NCBI GenBank assembly: GCA_017522065.1
Contig: JAFXAD010000050.1
Span: 62,001-126,000 of the forward strand
Source: Bacteroidales bacterium
Lineage (GTDB): Bacteria; Bacteroidota; Bacteroidia; Bacteroidales; P3
Direction: 5' to 3'
Length of the DNA stretch: 64,000 bases
This document shows positions 52,429 through 63,119 of the stretch, piece by piece (within the stretch, counting starts at the first letter, position 1; every line of letters starts with the position of its first letter). The notes under the pieces were generated by a model that was not told where the DNA came from, made no database searches, and worked only from the letters and a program-made list of their open reading frames with translations. Both the position numbers and the translations under genes were made by a program.

Positions 52429-53583
52429 TTACTTATCAAAAATCTCATCATAAAAGTCATACAAACATTTTCTCACAAAACCCTGCTCATAACGATCAGC
52501 AACCATCTTGCGCGATTTAGAAGCCATTATTTTCCTTTCATCAGGTTGACATATCATCCGTTTCATTGCATCAAAAAGAGCGTTCTCGTTTTTTGAAGGG
52601 ATAATATAGCCATTCTCTCCTTGGATTATAATCTCTCGTGAACCATTAATGTCTGTCACGATTGATGGCAACTCCATGGCGCCAGCTTCAAGCACCGTAT
52701 TCGGGAAACCCTCTCGGTAACTAGAAGAAACATAACAATCAGCGGAAGCATAATAAGCCAGCAATTCATCTCCAAATTTCATCCCCACTGCTTCTAATCC
52801 GTTACCTTCCTTTTCAATCAACACTCTTGACTCTTGATTAATGGGGTCAAGTTTGTCTTCAAATCTTCCGACAAGCCAAAGCCTCGTGTTAGGAAACTGT
52901 TCATGTAAACGTTTATATGCACTGCACAATTCATTAATTCCTTTATCTTTTACTATTCGACCTACAAAAAGAAAGGTAAAACAACTATCATCGCGAAGGG
53001 ACTCTGTAAGCTTCATTACTTCTGGTCGTCGACTATAATGCTCCATATCAACACCTCGAACATTTCCGTACCCAAGAACCCTCAAAGGCTTGTTTGTAAT
53101 TCTATTATACAGTAAATCATTTTTTACACCCTCTCCTTCTGGGATGACATGAGTTGCACAAAAACAAGTGAGCTTATCGGTCGCCATCAATATCTTCCGT
53201 TTCAATCCCGTTGATGTTGGGAAAACCAACCCAGTAAACGTGTGAACTCGTAGAGGTACCCTTGTTATCCATGCAGCTACCATGCATAACATTCCTGCTT
53301 TAGGAGTCATAGAATGGACCATTGTCGGTTTCTCTTTACGAAAAACCTTCACCAAGCGCCATAAAGAAACAAAATCGCGTTTCAAAGAAATATGCCGTTC
53401 CATAGGAATTGCTATGGTACGAACCCCTTCTCTTATTTCTATTTCCCTCATTTGCTCTCCAGGCGATGATAGAGCTATAACTTCATACTTTACAGATAAT
53501 TCTCGCAGCAAATCTCTACAAAAACTGTTAAGCGAGCCGGGCACAGTGGTTGCACGGATTATTTTCTTTTTAATCATATTCAT
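52429..53583 (-). CDS. Family 4 glycosyltransferase
   Basis: 384 residues, GT-B fold. N-terminal ATTVPGSLNSFCRDLLRELS; C-terminal FVGRIVKDKGINELCSAYKR and SSSYREGFPNTVLEAGAMEL containing the EX7E-type acidic motif. It resembles PglA/WbpY-like transferases that often follow PglC-type initiators. Its start overlaps the GNAT-like gene by four bases, and it is six bases upstream of the sugar transferase gene. Confidence 0.9.
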   Translation of the reverse strand: MNMIKKKIIRATTVPGSLNSFCRDLLRELSVKYEVIALSSPGEQMREIEIREGVRTIAIPMERHISLKRDFVSLWRLVKVFRKEKPTMVHSMTPKAGMLCMVAAWITRVPLRVHTFTGLVFPTSTGLKRKILMATDKLTCFCATHVIPEGEGVKNDLLYNRITNKPLRVLGYGNVRGVDMEHYSRRPEVMKLTESLRDDSCFTFLFVGRIVKDKGINELCSAYKRLHEQFPNTRLWLVGRFEDKLDPINQESRVLIEKEGNGLEAVGMKFGDELLAYYASADCYVSSSYREGFPNTVLEAGAMELPSIVTDINGSREIIIQGENGYIIPSKNENALFDAMKRMICQPDERKIMASKSRKMVADRYEQGFVRKCLYDFYDEIFDK

Positions 53584-54908
53584 TTTGCTAATACAATCTC
53601 CTCTTTTGAAACAGAAACGACTTTCTCACCTTGGTACAAAGCTGTTAAAATGACTTCTCTGTTCTCAACTGGCAAGTTATTAAGTTTCGCATAATTAAAC
53701 TTAAATGTACTTTCCTCTTGTAATGATATTGTCTTTACCCGTAATGTTGAGTCTTCCTTTTTATCACGATGAATGAAAGAAAGCATTTCGCCTAATTTAT
53801 GCTTTATCCAACTTAGCAAGCCTTTATTTCTGAGGTAAACCTTAAATGTGAATTTTGCCTTGTCAATTGCATAAAACAGCCAAGCGAATGGGTTCCACCG
53901 ACTCAAATTAATAAGGAACTGATAATTGTAAGTTTCTTCCTTTGCCCATTTGCGCTTATAAACAGAAGAGCCTTTTGAATAGTCAAACAATTGATATTTG
54001 CCTTGATTGCATATCTCCTCAAATAGCATTTTATATTGGACAATACCCAAGCTATACTTGGCAAATGCTGGATCAAATGCAGGTATCCAATCTATAAGCA
54101 CCTTCCCATTTGTCAAACAAAAAATGAACGCAATTACTACCTCATCAAGTATAAGTAACGAGATATGTGCTTTTTCACCATACATCAAGCTTTTTATAAG
54201 TTCTGAGTAGTAAGGGCGCATTTTCTCAGAGCCGAAGAAACTGGTTGCATAGACATCAGCGAAACGTTCAGAATGCACCTTATAAATCTGGTTCAAGTAA
54301 TTCATATTTGCATCGTAACCAGCTTTATCTTCCACGTTTACAATCTTGAAATCGCCTAGTTCTGATACCTTACGCTGGAATTTCTTAAGCTCAGTTCGTT
54401 TCTTTGCCGAAGTATATACATTCTTAAAGAATTCATCAAAGTTCTCAGTAAAATGCAAACATGGGCATGCATACAATTGTAGTTTCCTGTTTGGATGAAC
54501 ATCCTTTTCCAGAACTCCATATAATGGCGAAGCGTTATTAATATCATATATATTTAGAACCACACTGTATTTTTGCGTTTTCAAATATGACATGAAGATA
54601 TTATGAACTTTCTCCATGTCTTTATCAAGGCAAATATACTGCTCGTAATTAAAATTACGATAACCAATAAACCTGAATTTCTTTACATAAAGTAAAGAAC
54701 TTTCAAATGTACACTCAAAAGGAATGATAGCAATAACCTTATCATTCTCTATAACATTAAAGAAATAGAAATTTCCATGAGGATGATACTTCAAATAAAC
54801 AGAAAGGAATGCATAGCTTAGAAATGGATTCTCGCTAACATCAAAATCCCTAACATTATTTAGAAGCCGTTCTACTTCATGATAACATATTACTTTAGTA
54901 TTATTCAT
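53580..54908 (-). CDS. GNAT/FemAB-like acyltransferase
   Basis: 442 residues from the ATG at 54908, which overlaps the deacetylase stop by four bases (ATGA). It has a double-GNAT layout as in FemAB and the Acetyltransf_6 family, with FFKNVYTSAKKRTELKKFQR and IDWIPAFDPAFAKYSLGIVQ. The family transfers amino acids or acyl groups to cell-surface precursors. In this cluster it is a candidate for loading the amino-acid-derived decoration onto a sugar. A ~70-residue extension at the C-terminus is unassigned. Confidence 0.75.
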   Translation of the reverse strand: MNNTKVICYHEVERLLNNVRDFDVSENPFLSYAFLSVYLKYHPHGNFYFFNVIENDKVIAIIPFECTFESSLLYVKKFRFIGYRNFNYEQYICLDKDMEKVHNIFMSYLKTQKYSVVLNIYDINNASPLYGVLEKDVHPNRKLQLYACPCLHFTENFDEFFKNVYTSAKKRTELKKFQRKVSELGDFKIVNVEDKAGYDANMNYLNQIYKVHSERFADVYATSFFGSEKMRPYYSELIKSLMYGEKAHISLLILDEVVIAFIFCLTNGKVLIDWIPAFDPAFAKYSLGIVQYKMLFEEICNQGKYQLFDYSKGSSVYKRKWAKEETYNYQFLINLSRWNPFAWLFYAIDKAKFTFKVYLRNKGLLSWIKHKLGEMLSFIHRDKKEDSTLRVKTISLQEESTFKFNYAKLNNLPVENREVILTALYQGEKVVSVSKEEIVLAK

Positions 54909-55885
54909 TTTTTTGAAATTATCATTTCTGCCAATTCGCTCATTGTATAAGATTGCATGCCATATTTTGCATGACAATCAGCATAGCATTTCAGTACTAA
55001 TTCTAGATTTTTCAAATTTAATTCAATATTGTCACCAAAGTTGTGAGGATGCCACCACAAGTGATACATTCTACCCTTCTTGGCTGCATTTATTATTTCC
55101 TTTTTTATTCTATTTATTCTCAATGTTTCCAATAAAGCCAGCCTTTTATTATAAGGCCTAAAAAATCTACTCGCTGGAATATTAATAGGACAACCCTTTT
55201 TAAGTATCAAGGACGAATAATCATAACTGTTGCTAGTGGTCAATGGAATGTAAGAATCCAAAAGCCTTCCTAATTTATTCTTCAAGCGATGAATTGTATT
55301 TTTAGGCTTTCCAAAGAATTTAGTAGCATTTCCCCTATAACATATAATTCCATTTTCGCAACATATCTCTAAATACTCACTTTTCACATTATTCCTTGGG
55401 AAAACTATACTTTGAAGTTTTATTCCATAAATTGCTGCAATATTATTTGCCGCCAACAAATCTTGAGCGAATTCTTCTAATGTTTGTCCCTCTTCATAAC
55501 AATAATAATGGCAATAAGTGTGCGTTCCTATTTCTACATTCTTACATTTTCTCAGTTTCTCCACCAACATGGGGGCAAAATATAGGGAATAATCTTCCTT
55601 TGATAAACCTTTCAGATAATCACCATACGGAGATAATTTTTGATTATTATATGATGGTTTTTTTGTGGGTGAATACTGGATAGCCTCTTCCTTATCTCTG
55701 CACATTAAAAGTCCCACCGTCGAGAAAGTCGCTTTGACGCCATACTTTTCAAAAAGACATAACATTCTGTCAACTACTTCTGGCACATTACGAACGTTGC
55801 TTTCTGCATACGCCCTGACGTAAGGCTTCTCTATGACACCCCAGAGCAACTCAAAATCCAATGAAATAATTAAACTTCCTTTCAC
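54905..55885 (-). CDS. Polysaccharide deacetylase (NodB-type)
   Basis: 326 residues. NodB motifs: SLIISLDFELLWG with metal Asp, EIGTHTYCHYYC (HxxxH), FPRNNVKSEYLEICCENGI and a late WWHPHNFGDN His. It removes acetyl groups from N-acetylated sugars. No signal peptide is seen, so it may act on the cytosolic lipid-linked intermediate. Four-base overlaps join it to both neighbours. Confidence 0.85.
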   Translation of the reverse strand: MKGSLIISLDFELLWGVIEKPYVRAYAESNVRNVPEVVDRMLCLFEKYGVKATFSTVGLLMCRDKEEAIQYSPTKKPSYNNQKLSPYGDYLKGLSKEDYSLYFAPMLVEKLRKCKNVEIGTHTYCHYYCYEEGQTLEEFAQDLLAANNIAAIYGIKLQSIVFPRNNVKSEYLEICCENGIICYRGNATKFFGKPKNTIHRLKNKLGRLLDSYIPLTTSNSYDYSSLILKKGCPINIPASRFFRPYNKRLALLETLRINRIKKEIINAAKKGRMYHLWWHPHNFGDNIELNLKNLELVLKCYADCHAKYGMQSYTMSELAEMIISKK

Positions 55886-56967
55886 AACAATTTGGCTTTT
55901 TCAATAAACTCGAAATAATCTTTCTTAAGTTTGTTTTCAAAATACGAAGAATAGAAATTGTCCCATCTCGATTTGCAGTTTTTCTTTTTTGTAAGATAAT
56001 CCAACATAAAATCTTCACTTCTTATGCATTTGAATACATTTTGTAACGAAACAAGGTCATCTTCAATAACGTAACCTGTATTATATCGTTCAACATTATT
56101 ACCAACTAATGTATTTTTAGATGTAATAATAGGCTTTCCTAGAGCTAAAGACTCATAATACTTATTTGGTGAAGCATATTTATGGTCTTTATCACTCAAA
56201 TAATATAATGCAACTAAAAAATCACATTCTGACATAAGCTCAAGAGCTTTAGTATAGTCAACTTTACCATAATATCGAATTCTGTTTGTTTTTGCGGCTG
56301 CACCTTTCACCATTTCATCCAAACCTCCACCAATACCAGCTATATCTAAAACCACTTTTTCTTCACATAAAGCAAATTGTATAAGATTCTCTAGACCTCT
56401 ACTTTTTTGGAAAATACCCACATATGTGAGATGTATTAATTGGGGGAATTCAACTTTATCTTTATCAGAAACTGCTTGTTTTATAACCGGGACATTTTCG
56501 ATTTCAATATAATTCTTAACATCTTTCTTATCAAAGCCCACTTGTTCTAACCTCTGATCGCTTGGAAGTATTACTCCTTCTATTTTTTTTGCTATTTTCA
56601 CCTCTTTCTGCGGGTCTTGGGAATCATATATATCTAAAACCATATTTTTCCCGAATACTCTCATGAAATAAGACAGCATACAATTCTCCAAATTGCAAGC
56701 ATGAATTACATCATACTTAGGACTTAATTTTATAAGCATAAACCAAAGATAAAACACCCAACCTATAAGAGGAATAAGATTCTTCCATTTTGCACCATAA
56801 GGAGCATACACTCTATACTGATGCTCGTTTGGATATACCTTTGAACAATTGCATAGTCTATCCCATGCTATAACACAATAGGGTGTATTAGTTTCTATAC
56901 AAGCTTGTACATATTTTTGCAGTCTAATATCGTAGTCAACTGTTGACCTATTAATAAAACAAATCAT
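55882..56967 (-). CDS. GT4-like glycosyltransferase
   Basis: 361 residues of GT-B type, with LTYVGIFQKSRGLENLIQFA and a C-terminal SPNKYYESLALGKPIITSKN motif where nucleotide-sugar binding residues sit. It overlaps the deacetylase start by four bases. The donor sugar cannot be told. Confidence 0.85.
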   Translation of the reverse strand: MICFINRSTVDYDIRLQKYVQACIETNTPYCVIAWDRLCNCSKVYPNEHQYRVYAPYGAKWKNLIPLIGWVFYLWFMLIKLSPKYDVIHACNLENCMLSYFMRVFGKNMVLDIYDSQDPQKEVKIAKKIEGVILPSDQRLEQVGFDKKDVKNYIEIENVPVIKQAVSDKDKVEFPQLIHLTYVGIFQKSRGLENLIQFALCEEKVVLDIAGIGGGLDEMVKGAAAKTNRIRYYGKVDYTKALELMSECDFLVALYYLSDKDHKYASPNKYYESLALGKPIITSKNTLVGNNVERYNTGYVIEDDLVSLQNVFKCIRSEDFMLDYLTKKKNCKSRWDNFYSSYFENKLKKDYFEFIEKAKLL

Positions 56968-57004
56968 AATATCAAAATCTAAATTTAAAATATATTATAC
57001 CGTG

Positions 57005-58228
57005 TCAATTAATGATCCCATACGAAGAATTAATAAAAAAGACTTTTTCCGAATTTCGAACAATAGGAGTACTTTTTATCTCACAATCCACAAAAAAAAT
57101 TGCGTTTGTTCTGTCAATTAAAACATCATCCATTTTGCATTTTATTACTTTGATATCATTGGAATAAAGCTGGTAATTGTTTCCCAGAACCGCATTTGAA
57201 TAGCTTTGTAAAGAAAAACCCTTGTTATCTTTCATAAAACAATTATATATGGTAACATCCTTTATCTTTTCATTATTATTTGCCCAGGCTTCCACGTCAA
57301 TACCTGCACTTGGAGGAGTATTATTAAAACTTCCCGTATGAGAAAATTCGCTATTCATTACGACACAATGGTGCACTGACTCAATACTCAAACCTTGCCG
57401 TCTATTATATAAACACTTGCAACTATCAATAATCACATTAGAACAATTATATACAGGCTCTTCTTTTGAATCAAATGCCTCAATCATATCTATTCCATCA
57501 CCCCAGAAAAAATAACAACTAGTATTCTTTATTATAACATTTGATGAACCACAAATAGAAATACCATGAGACCATTCTCCCCTATTGCCAATGTGACATT
57601 TAGCATCTCCGTAGTATGATCCACCATCAACAACAACATTATCTACATGATAAATCCTTACCAAAGATGTTGCCTCAAAATCATTAGGAATTTCATTTAG
57701 TGTACCTTTAAAAACTAATCGAGTATTTGAAGGTATTGATATAGCATAACCATTTTTTCTGGTGGATGTCCAATAATTACCTTCTTTTAAATAGACTGTT
57801 GTAAATAAATCGCCTTTACACAATGCCATTAAATTTAAAAAATTGTCTCTATTGTCAAAAGTACTATCTTCACTAAAACTCAACCATTCACTGTAAACTA
57901 CACTATTTTTCCATGTTCCCGTTATTGTAACATTACTGAAGATTTGTTTTTTATCACTAATAATAGAAGTATTATTACCATTAATTGTTCCATTTATAAT
58001 CTTTCCGCCAGAAAACAAAAGAGTATAGTTGTATGGTATGTCAATTGTTCTCCCCTGAAGATCAATTATTCTATCAATATCATAAATGTTTTTTTTCACT
58101 TCTAAAAGTGAACTTCTAGCACCTCCTTCATACTCAACTGCTGATGAAAACAAAAAAAAACTTATGGTCAATAAAGGGGTAATAATAATTAAAAAACACC
58201 TATTTTTCTTTAATCCTATTAGGGCCAT
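57005..58228 (-). CDS. Right-handed parallel beta-helix protein
   Basis: 407 residues with an N-terminal hydrophobic export segment (FLIIITPLLTISFFLFSSAV). From residue ~75 it has repeated short strands with Asn ladders (NVIIKNTSCYFFWGDGIDMI, NVIIDSCKCLYNRRQGLSIE), as in pectate-lyase-fold enzymes. In a polysaccharide operon it may be a lyase or epimerase trimming the polymer in the periplasm. The start overlaps the GT2 end by 29 bases. Confidence 0.75.
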   Translation of the reverse strand: MALIGLKKNRCFLIIITPLLTISFFLFSSAVEYEGGARSSLLEVKKNIYDIDRIIDLQGRTIDIPYNYTLLFSGGKIINGTINGNNTSIISDKKQIFSNVTITGTWKNSVVYSEWLSFSEDSTFDNRDNFLNLMALCKGDLFTTVYLKEGNYWTSTRKNGYAISIPSNTRLVFKGTLNEIPNDFEATSLVRIYHVDNVVVDGGSYYGDAKCHIGNRGEWSHGISICGSSNVIIKNTSCYFFWGDGIDMIEAFDSKEEPVYNCSNVIIDSCKCLYNRRQGLSIESVHHCVVMNSEFSHTGSFNNTPPSAGIDVEAWANNNEKIKDVTIYNCFMKDNKGFSLQSYSNAVLGNNYQLYSNDIKVIKCKMDDVLIDRTNAIFFVDCEIKSTPIVRNSEKVFFINSSYGIIN

Positions 58229-59186
58229 ATTGAGGTAATTGTCTTAATAGTAAATAAGCTCTTCTTCCGATTCCAAGGTTAAACAGCAAAAGATAAGCTT
58301 CATACATATATTGTTTCGTATCGCTAAATTTCATCGCTTTAATCAGATGCTTCTTTTCTTTCAGCATTGTTTTAATTTGACGTTTGTCTTCCCTTGATAA
58401 ATTACACATTATTATTAACACCCAGTTTATACAACCAGCTATAACACTTGAAAAATAAGGAATTGCTTCTGCTTTTACATTTTTACAGAAATCATACATC
58501 CTTTCAGATATAAAGATCAAATCGCACGCATTTTTCATTCCCATTTTTGCCATAATACTACTGTCTCTTTGAAGATAGTTATAAACAACTTCATTGTATG
58601 AAGTCATACGTTTCGCAAGGTAAACTGCACGCGGTTTAAAATCAACATCTTCATGATAAATGTGCGGATAAAATTGCAAATTATTATCTAATAAGAATTC
58701 CCTGCGATAAATTGTAAATTGTGCTGGAATAGAGACTCCCGTATTAATTAATACATCTTTACCTTCTTTCACTCCATCAATAATATACTTCTTATCATAA
58801 GTACAAGGAGAACCGTTCTCATATACATACTTAAATTGTATCTGAAGAAGATCTAATTCACCATCTAAAAAGTTACATATGTTTTTTAAACAGTTATCCT
58901 CAATATAATCATCAGAATCAACGAACCAAATATAGTCTCCCTTTGCATAAGACAAACCATTATTCCTCGCAACGCTTAATCCGCTATTTTCTTGAGAATA
59001 AACCCTGATATTACTAATCCCTTTAGAAATGGTATTGACTACATCTAAACTATTATCTTTAGTTCCATCATTAATGATGATAATTTCATAATCATCTAAC
59101 GAAATGTCTTGATTAACACAACTCATAATACATTTCGCTATGTATTTCTCTACGTTATAAACCGGAATAATTATGGATAATTTCAT
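58200..59186 (-). CDS. Family 2 glycosyltransferase
   Basis: 328 residues, GT-A fold: LSIIIPVYNVEKYIAKCIMS, IIINDGTKDNS, RNNGLSYAKGDYIWFVDSDD (DxD) and HEDVDFKPR. It adds one sugar of the repeat unit. It lies 17 bases from the Wzy-type gene, in the same operon. Confidence 0.9.
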   Translation of the reverse strand: MKLSIIIPVYNVEKYIAKCIMSCVNQDISLDDYEIIIINDGTKDNSLDVVNTISKGISNIRVYSQENSGLSVARNNGLSYAKGDYIWFVDSDDYIEDNCLKNICNFLDGELDLLQIQFKYVYENGSPCTYDKKYIIDGVKEGKDVLINTGVSIPAQFTIYRREFLLDNNLQFYPHIYHEDVDFKPRAVYLAKRMTSYNEVVYNYLQRDSSIMAKMGMKNACDLIFISERMYDFCKNVKAEAIPYFSSVIAGCINWVLIIMCNLSREDKRQIKTMLKEKKHLIKAMKFSDTKQYMYEAYLLLFNLGIGRRAYLLLRQLPQYGPNRIKEK

Positions 59187-59203
59187 ATTATTATATTTTC
59201 AAA

Positions 59204-60358
59204 TTAGTAATAAGATTCAGACTCTCGCATTGGAACAGGATCCTGAAACACGGTTCTATAAGGGAAATACCGTATATCGTATGGAACCTTAGACGATTGA
59301 AAAGATGGGTCTGGACGATAAACATCTACATATCCCATTATGAGAACACCACACGACAATGCTATTAATAAAGGCTTCAATGATTTAATGCTTGTTCTCG
59401 TATTATTATATAATAAATTAACAAGTAGTACAATATATATAAGCTGTAAGTAATTATTCATTCTATATAAGATAGGCAACTTTGATTTTAGCAACATTAG
59501 TAACATCCAGAAAATAACCAATTTTACGAAAGGCGAATCTTTTTTGTCAGAAAACAATATAACACATATTGGCAAAAACAGCCCAATGAACACTAATCTA
59601 ATTAGACCAAGGAAGCTGATAACAGTACTGTCTTTTTGACCTATATATATAGTGGCTTTATTACCTATAGTATCGGAAAAGGCCATAACTGAAATTAAAA
59701 CTCTATTAATCTCTGAAAGATCAACAAACTGGACAACAATATATATTAAAGCACAAATAATGCATAGCACATATTTATTAGAGAAAACAACTAGCGGTGC
59801 TAAAACGAACATGATAAAAGCAAACGAATGGAACCCCATTGCAACAATTGCACACAAAATATACTTAATGAATTTTTTCTCTCTTAACAAAAACAAAGAA
59901 TTTAAAAAAATCACAGATGAAATAGATTCCCTTAATACCTCAAAACTATTAGCAAACCATAATAATATGAAAAAAAACAATAGAGCAGTAAAGGTGTATT
60001 GGGTTGTTTTTTTTATAAACCTAAATGCTAAAACATGATAAACTATTGCATGAAAAAATTGTACTGCTATAAAAGATCCAAATACAGTTTTACAAAATGA
60101 CATCACAAATGCCCATAGTGGTTGTACGAGTAAATTGTCTTTCTGGAAGAAGTCGCTTAGAACAGGCGTTTCAATAGTTTTAAAATGCCATTCGTAAACT
60201 ACCGTATCACTTCCAATATGGTACCTTAATCCTACAATTACGATCAACAGAGTTACGACACACTTTTCCCAAAATGATCGTCCTGCGCTTTTATTCTTGA
60301 TATCATATTGATATGCAAGTATTGCAATCAATAAAGCTATTAGGAGATAAAAATACAT
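59204..60358 (-). CDS. EpsG/Wzy-type polysaccharide polymerase
   Basis: 384 residues with about ten hydrophobic helices. The N-terminal IVGLRYHIGSDTVVYEWHF matches the EpsG-family RY.iG.D...Y signature. It polymerises lipid-linked repeat units in the periplasm. Codon use is very AT-rich, as usual for wzy genes. Placement beside wzx and transferases supports the call. Confidence 0.85.
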   Translation of the reverse strand: MYFYLLIALLIAILAYQYDIKNKSAGRSFWEKCVVTLLIVIVGLRYHIGSDTVVYEWHFKTIETPVLSDFFQKDNLLVQPLWAFVMSFCKTVFGSFIAVQFFHAIVYHVLAFRFIKKTTQYTFTALLFFFILLWFANSFEVLRESISSVIFLNSLFLLREKKFIKYILCAIVAMGFHSFAFIMFVLAPLVVFSNKYVLCIICALIYIVVQFVDLSEINRVLISVMAFSDTIGNKATIYIGQKDSTVISFLGLIRLVFIGLFLPICVILFSDKKDSPFVKLVIFWMLLMLLKSKLPILYRMNNYLQLIYIVLLVNLLYNNTRTSIKSLKPLLIALSCGVLIMGYVDVYRPDPSFQSSKVPYDIRYFPYRTVFQDPVPMRESESYY

Positions 60359-60375
60359 TTTTTATATTATAAATA

Positions 60376-61605
60376 CTAAAGTTTTTTAAGGAAAACAACA
60401 AACCGAACAAGCAAACCCCTAATGTTCCTGACAAAAGGAATTATAGATGAAACATTATAATATGAACCATCATTATTAGTACGCTCAATGAAATAAATCT
60501 GGTCTTTAAAATGTTCATCTAATAACTCTTGTTCACTTTTTTCAGCTATCACACTACTAGGCGACTTATAATCGTTATTTATAAGCACTTTTTCCAAATA
60601 ATACGATATTGGAATTTTTTTTTCGTCTTTTCGAAAAACTTTATTATAAGTATCTTCACCGTATAAACCTAATGCATAATAATCATTTGCATCAACAGCT
60701 ATTGTAGGAATACCTAAATTATAAGAAACTAAGACAGAGTTCGAAGAAGCAATGGCAATATTGGCAAATTTTACAATCTGAGACGGTATCGGATAAACAT
60801 AACCGAAAAGATGTAGTTTAATATTTGACACTTCTGAGGTTATCTTTTTTATATCCTTTTCAACTTTTCCATCTGGTGAACCTCCTATAAAAATTAAACT
60901 AATAGATAGGTTTTTATGATTTCGTGAAAAAAGTAAGATTTGATTTACCATTTCATAAATATAGGGTTTATCAAGCCTACCTATACTCAATATGGTTCTA
61001 TCTGTTTGTTTTTCTCGATTAAACGTATCTAATATATTATTATAAGTATCAGTGGTGTTATCTAGATCATATGAAACGTTTGAGCAATAAAAATCCATCA
61101 CAAACTCATACTTTTTATATTCCGGTTTGTAATAATTCTTAAAAATTCGTTTTAATGAAGCTTCTGAAGCATTCATGCATTCCCATCGGAATAATTTATA
61201 TTCTATAAACCTAGCAACCCGGGGAGAATAATCAGGAATACCTTCTTCTAAAAAATCTATTATATGCTTTGCTTTTAGTTTTGAAGCCAACATCTCGCCC
61301 CAAAATGCTAGATGAAACAAACAGGACTCTACTATAATATTATTATCATCTAAACCAAGACTAATAACAATATCCTTTATTATTTTTTTAACACGACATG
61401 GCAAATAGAATTGTACGCCCCATGCTAATTCCGGGAAATAATATGTTTCGAAATCATGCATTCTCTTAATAAATACGTCGCTCTTTGTAAAATAACATAT
61501 TTTAACATCCCAACCTAATGAGCGTAAATATATGCTCTTATTACAAACATACATTTGAGAGCCCCCCATACTTCCAATTTCCGGCGTCAGAAAAATATAA
61601 GTCAT
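60376..61605 (-). CDS. Glycosyltransferase (GT4-like)
   Basis: 409 residues from the ATG at 61605, which overlaps the wzx stop as ATGA; an upstream start at 61629 is less likely. GT-B features: TPEIGSMGGSQMYVCNKSIY at the N-terminus and TILSIGRLDKPYIYEMVNQI at the domain junction. Donor unknown. Confidence 0.82.
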   Translation of the reverse strand: MTYIFLTPEIGSMGGSQMYVCNKSIYLRSLGWDVKICYFTKSDVFIKRMHDFETYYFPELAWGVQFYLPCRVKKIIKDIVISLGLDDNNIIVESCLFHLAFWGEMLASKLKAKHIIDFLEEGIPDYSPRVARFIEYKLFRWECMNASEASLKRIFKNYYKPEYKKYEFVMDFYCSNVSYDLDNTTDTYNNILDTFNREKQTDRTILSIGRLDKPYIYEMVNQILLFSRNHKNLSISLIFIGGSPDGKVEKDIKKITSEVSNIKLHLFGYVYPIPSQIVKFANIAIASSNSVLVSYNLGIPTIAVDANDYYALGLYGEDTYNKVFRKDEKKIPISYYLEKVLINNDYKSPSSVIAEKSEQELLDEHFKDQIYFIERTNNDGSYYNVSSIIPFVRNIRGLLVRFVVFLKKL

Positions 61606-63116
61606 TGAATCTTTCTTTTGATAAAACATACAAGTCGTTTTCTGTCTCTTTTTTCCATAAGCAAAAAAACAAACAGTACAATAATCACAATAGAGGAGAG
61701 TGCAACCAAAACACTATCAATTATTCTTTCTTGAGGTATTAATTTATATATTAGAAAACAAGCTATGACTATCGGCACAAGAGTTTTTCCACATCTTAAG
61801 ACACAAAAGAATAGTTCTTTTTTTGTGTATCCTATATCCTTCCATAATATATATGGTTTTACAACAAAACTCCATATTAGACTAAATATTATTCCAAGAT
61901 ATCTTACCCATAGTGGAGATAAACCTATTTTAAATAATAAATATATTAAAGAGAATTGGGTAACACAAAGAACCACTGATGCAACCGAATTCTTTTTAAT
62001 TCTATTAGCAGCCACCATAGGAGTATAAAAGGCTGCACTAAAATTACCTAAAATGTTTTGTATAATAATAAGCCTTGCGAACTCTGTGGCATATACAGGA
62101 ACTTCAACCAACCAAATATCCAACAAAGCGGGCATAATCATTATTGCAGGAACACCAAGCAGTAATAATAAGTAAAAAACATATTCCGCGGATACTAAGG
62201 TTAATCTTTTTGATTCTGAATAATTCTTCTCCGCATATAATTTAATAACTTGTGGATTAATTGCGTTTCTCACATTATCAACAAACTGCATCAATGCGCT
62301 AGAAATCTGATTAGAAACAGCTTGCGCAGCAACAACAAATGGTTGAAAAAAAAGATTTAATAACATGATAACACCTTGCAACATCAAAGTATTACTAAGG
62401 TTGGCAACAATATTCCATCCAGAAAATGTCATTATATTTTTAAAAATACTCTTATCAATCTTTATTCTAAAGCTTACCTCATTGAAATTTTTTTTACAAA
62501 AAAATACATTTATAATAAGGGTTGAAATTCCTACTATTGCCACCAAACAAGAATAATAAACTAGACGATCAAAAGGAGTTCTTATTAAAAGGAATACTAC
62601 TAATAATTTTGCAATCGCCTCATAAACACCAATATACGCATAGAACTCCATTCTTTCATGTGCAATTATATCCGAAGAAAATGGTACCTGAATAATAGAA
62701 ATAATAGTTTGAAAAATAGAAATTTGATATACAATAAAAGCCGCATTAATTCTTTCAAGTGGACATACCAGTACATTATAAAAATACCATATACCAATAG
62801 TTTCCCCTAATAAAAAAATGATACCAGCCAGAAGAACATGAGCACCTAATGCTGTAGAAAAAGTAGAATTAAGTTTATTGGTATCTTGTTTCCCCAATTC
62901 ATATGTGATAAACCGAGAAGTGCCAAAGCTAAGCGTTCCATTAAGAAATGATAGCAAACCAACTATACTGAATATTACATTATACAGCCCATAATCATCT
63001 ATCCCAAGTTTATCAAGTACAACGCGTGACGTATATAGTGTCACGCCCATGACCAATAATAATCTGGCGTATAAAAATACAGTATTTTTAGCTATACGTT
63101 TGGAATCAATGGCCAT
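61602..63116 (-). CDS. wzx: Wzx-type lipid-linked repeat-unit flippase
   Basis: 504 residues with 12-14 predicted membrane helices of the MOP/MATE-like type (SKRIAKNTVFLYARLLLVMG at the start, GWNIVANLSNTLMLQGVIML in the middle). It flips the undecaprenyl-linked repeat to the periplasm for Wzy. It lies three bases downstream of the aminotransferase gene and overlaps the following transferase gene by four. Confidence 0.9.
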   Translation of the reverse strand: MAIDSKRIAKNTVFLYARLLLVMGVTLYTSRVVLDKLGIDDYGLYNVIFSIVGLLSFLNGTLSFGTSRFITYELGKQDTNKLNSTFSTALGAHVLLAGIIFLLGETIGIWYFYNVLVCPLERINAAFIVYQISIFQTIISIIQVPFSSDIIAHERMEFYAYIGVYEAIAKLLVVFLLIRTPFDRLVYYSCLVAIVGISTLIINVFFCKKNFNEVSFRIKIDKSIFKNIMTFSGWNIVANLSNTLMLQGVIMLLNLFFQPFVVAAQAVSNQISSALMQFVDNVRNAINPQVIKLYAEKNYSESKRLTLVSAEYVFYLLLLLGVPAIMIMPALLDIWLVEVPVYATEFARLIIIQNILGNFSAAFYTPMVAANRIKKNSVASVVLCVTQFSLIYLLFKIGLSPLWVRYLGIIFSLIWSFVVKPYILWKDIGYTKKELFFCVLRCGKTLVPIVIACFLIYKLIPQERIIDSVLVALSSIVIIVLFVFLLMEKRDRKRLVCFIKRKIQ

Positions 63117-63119
63117 TTA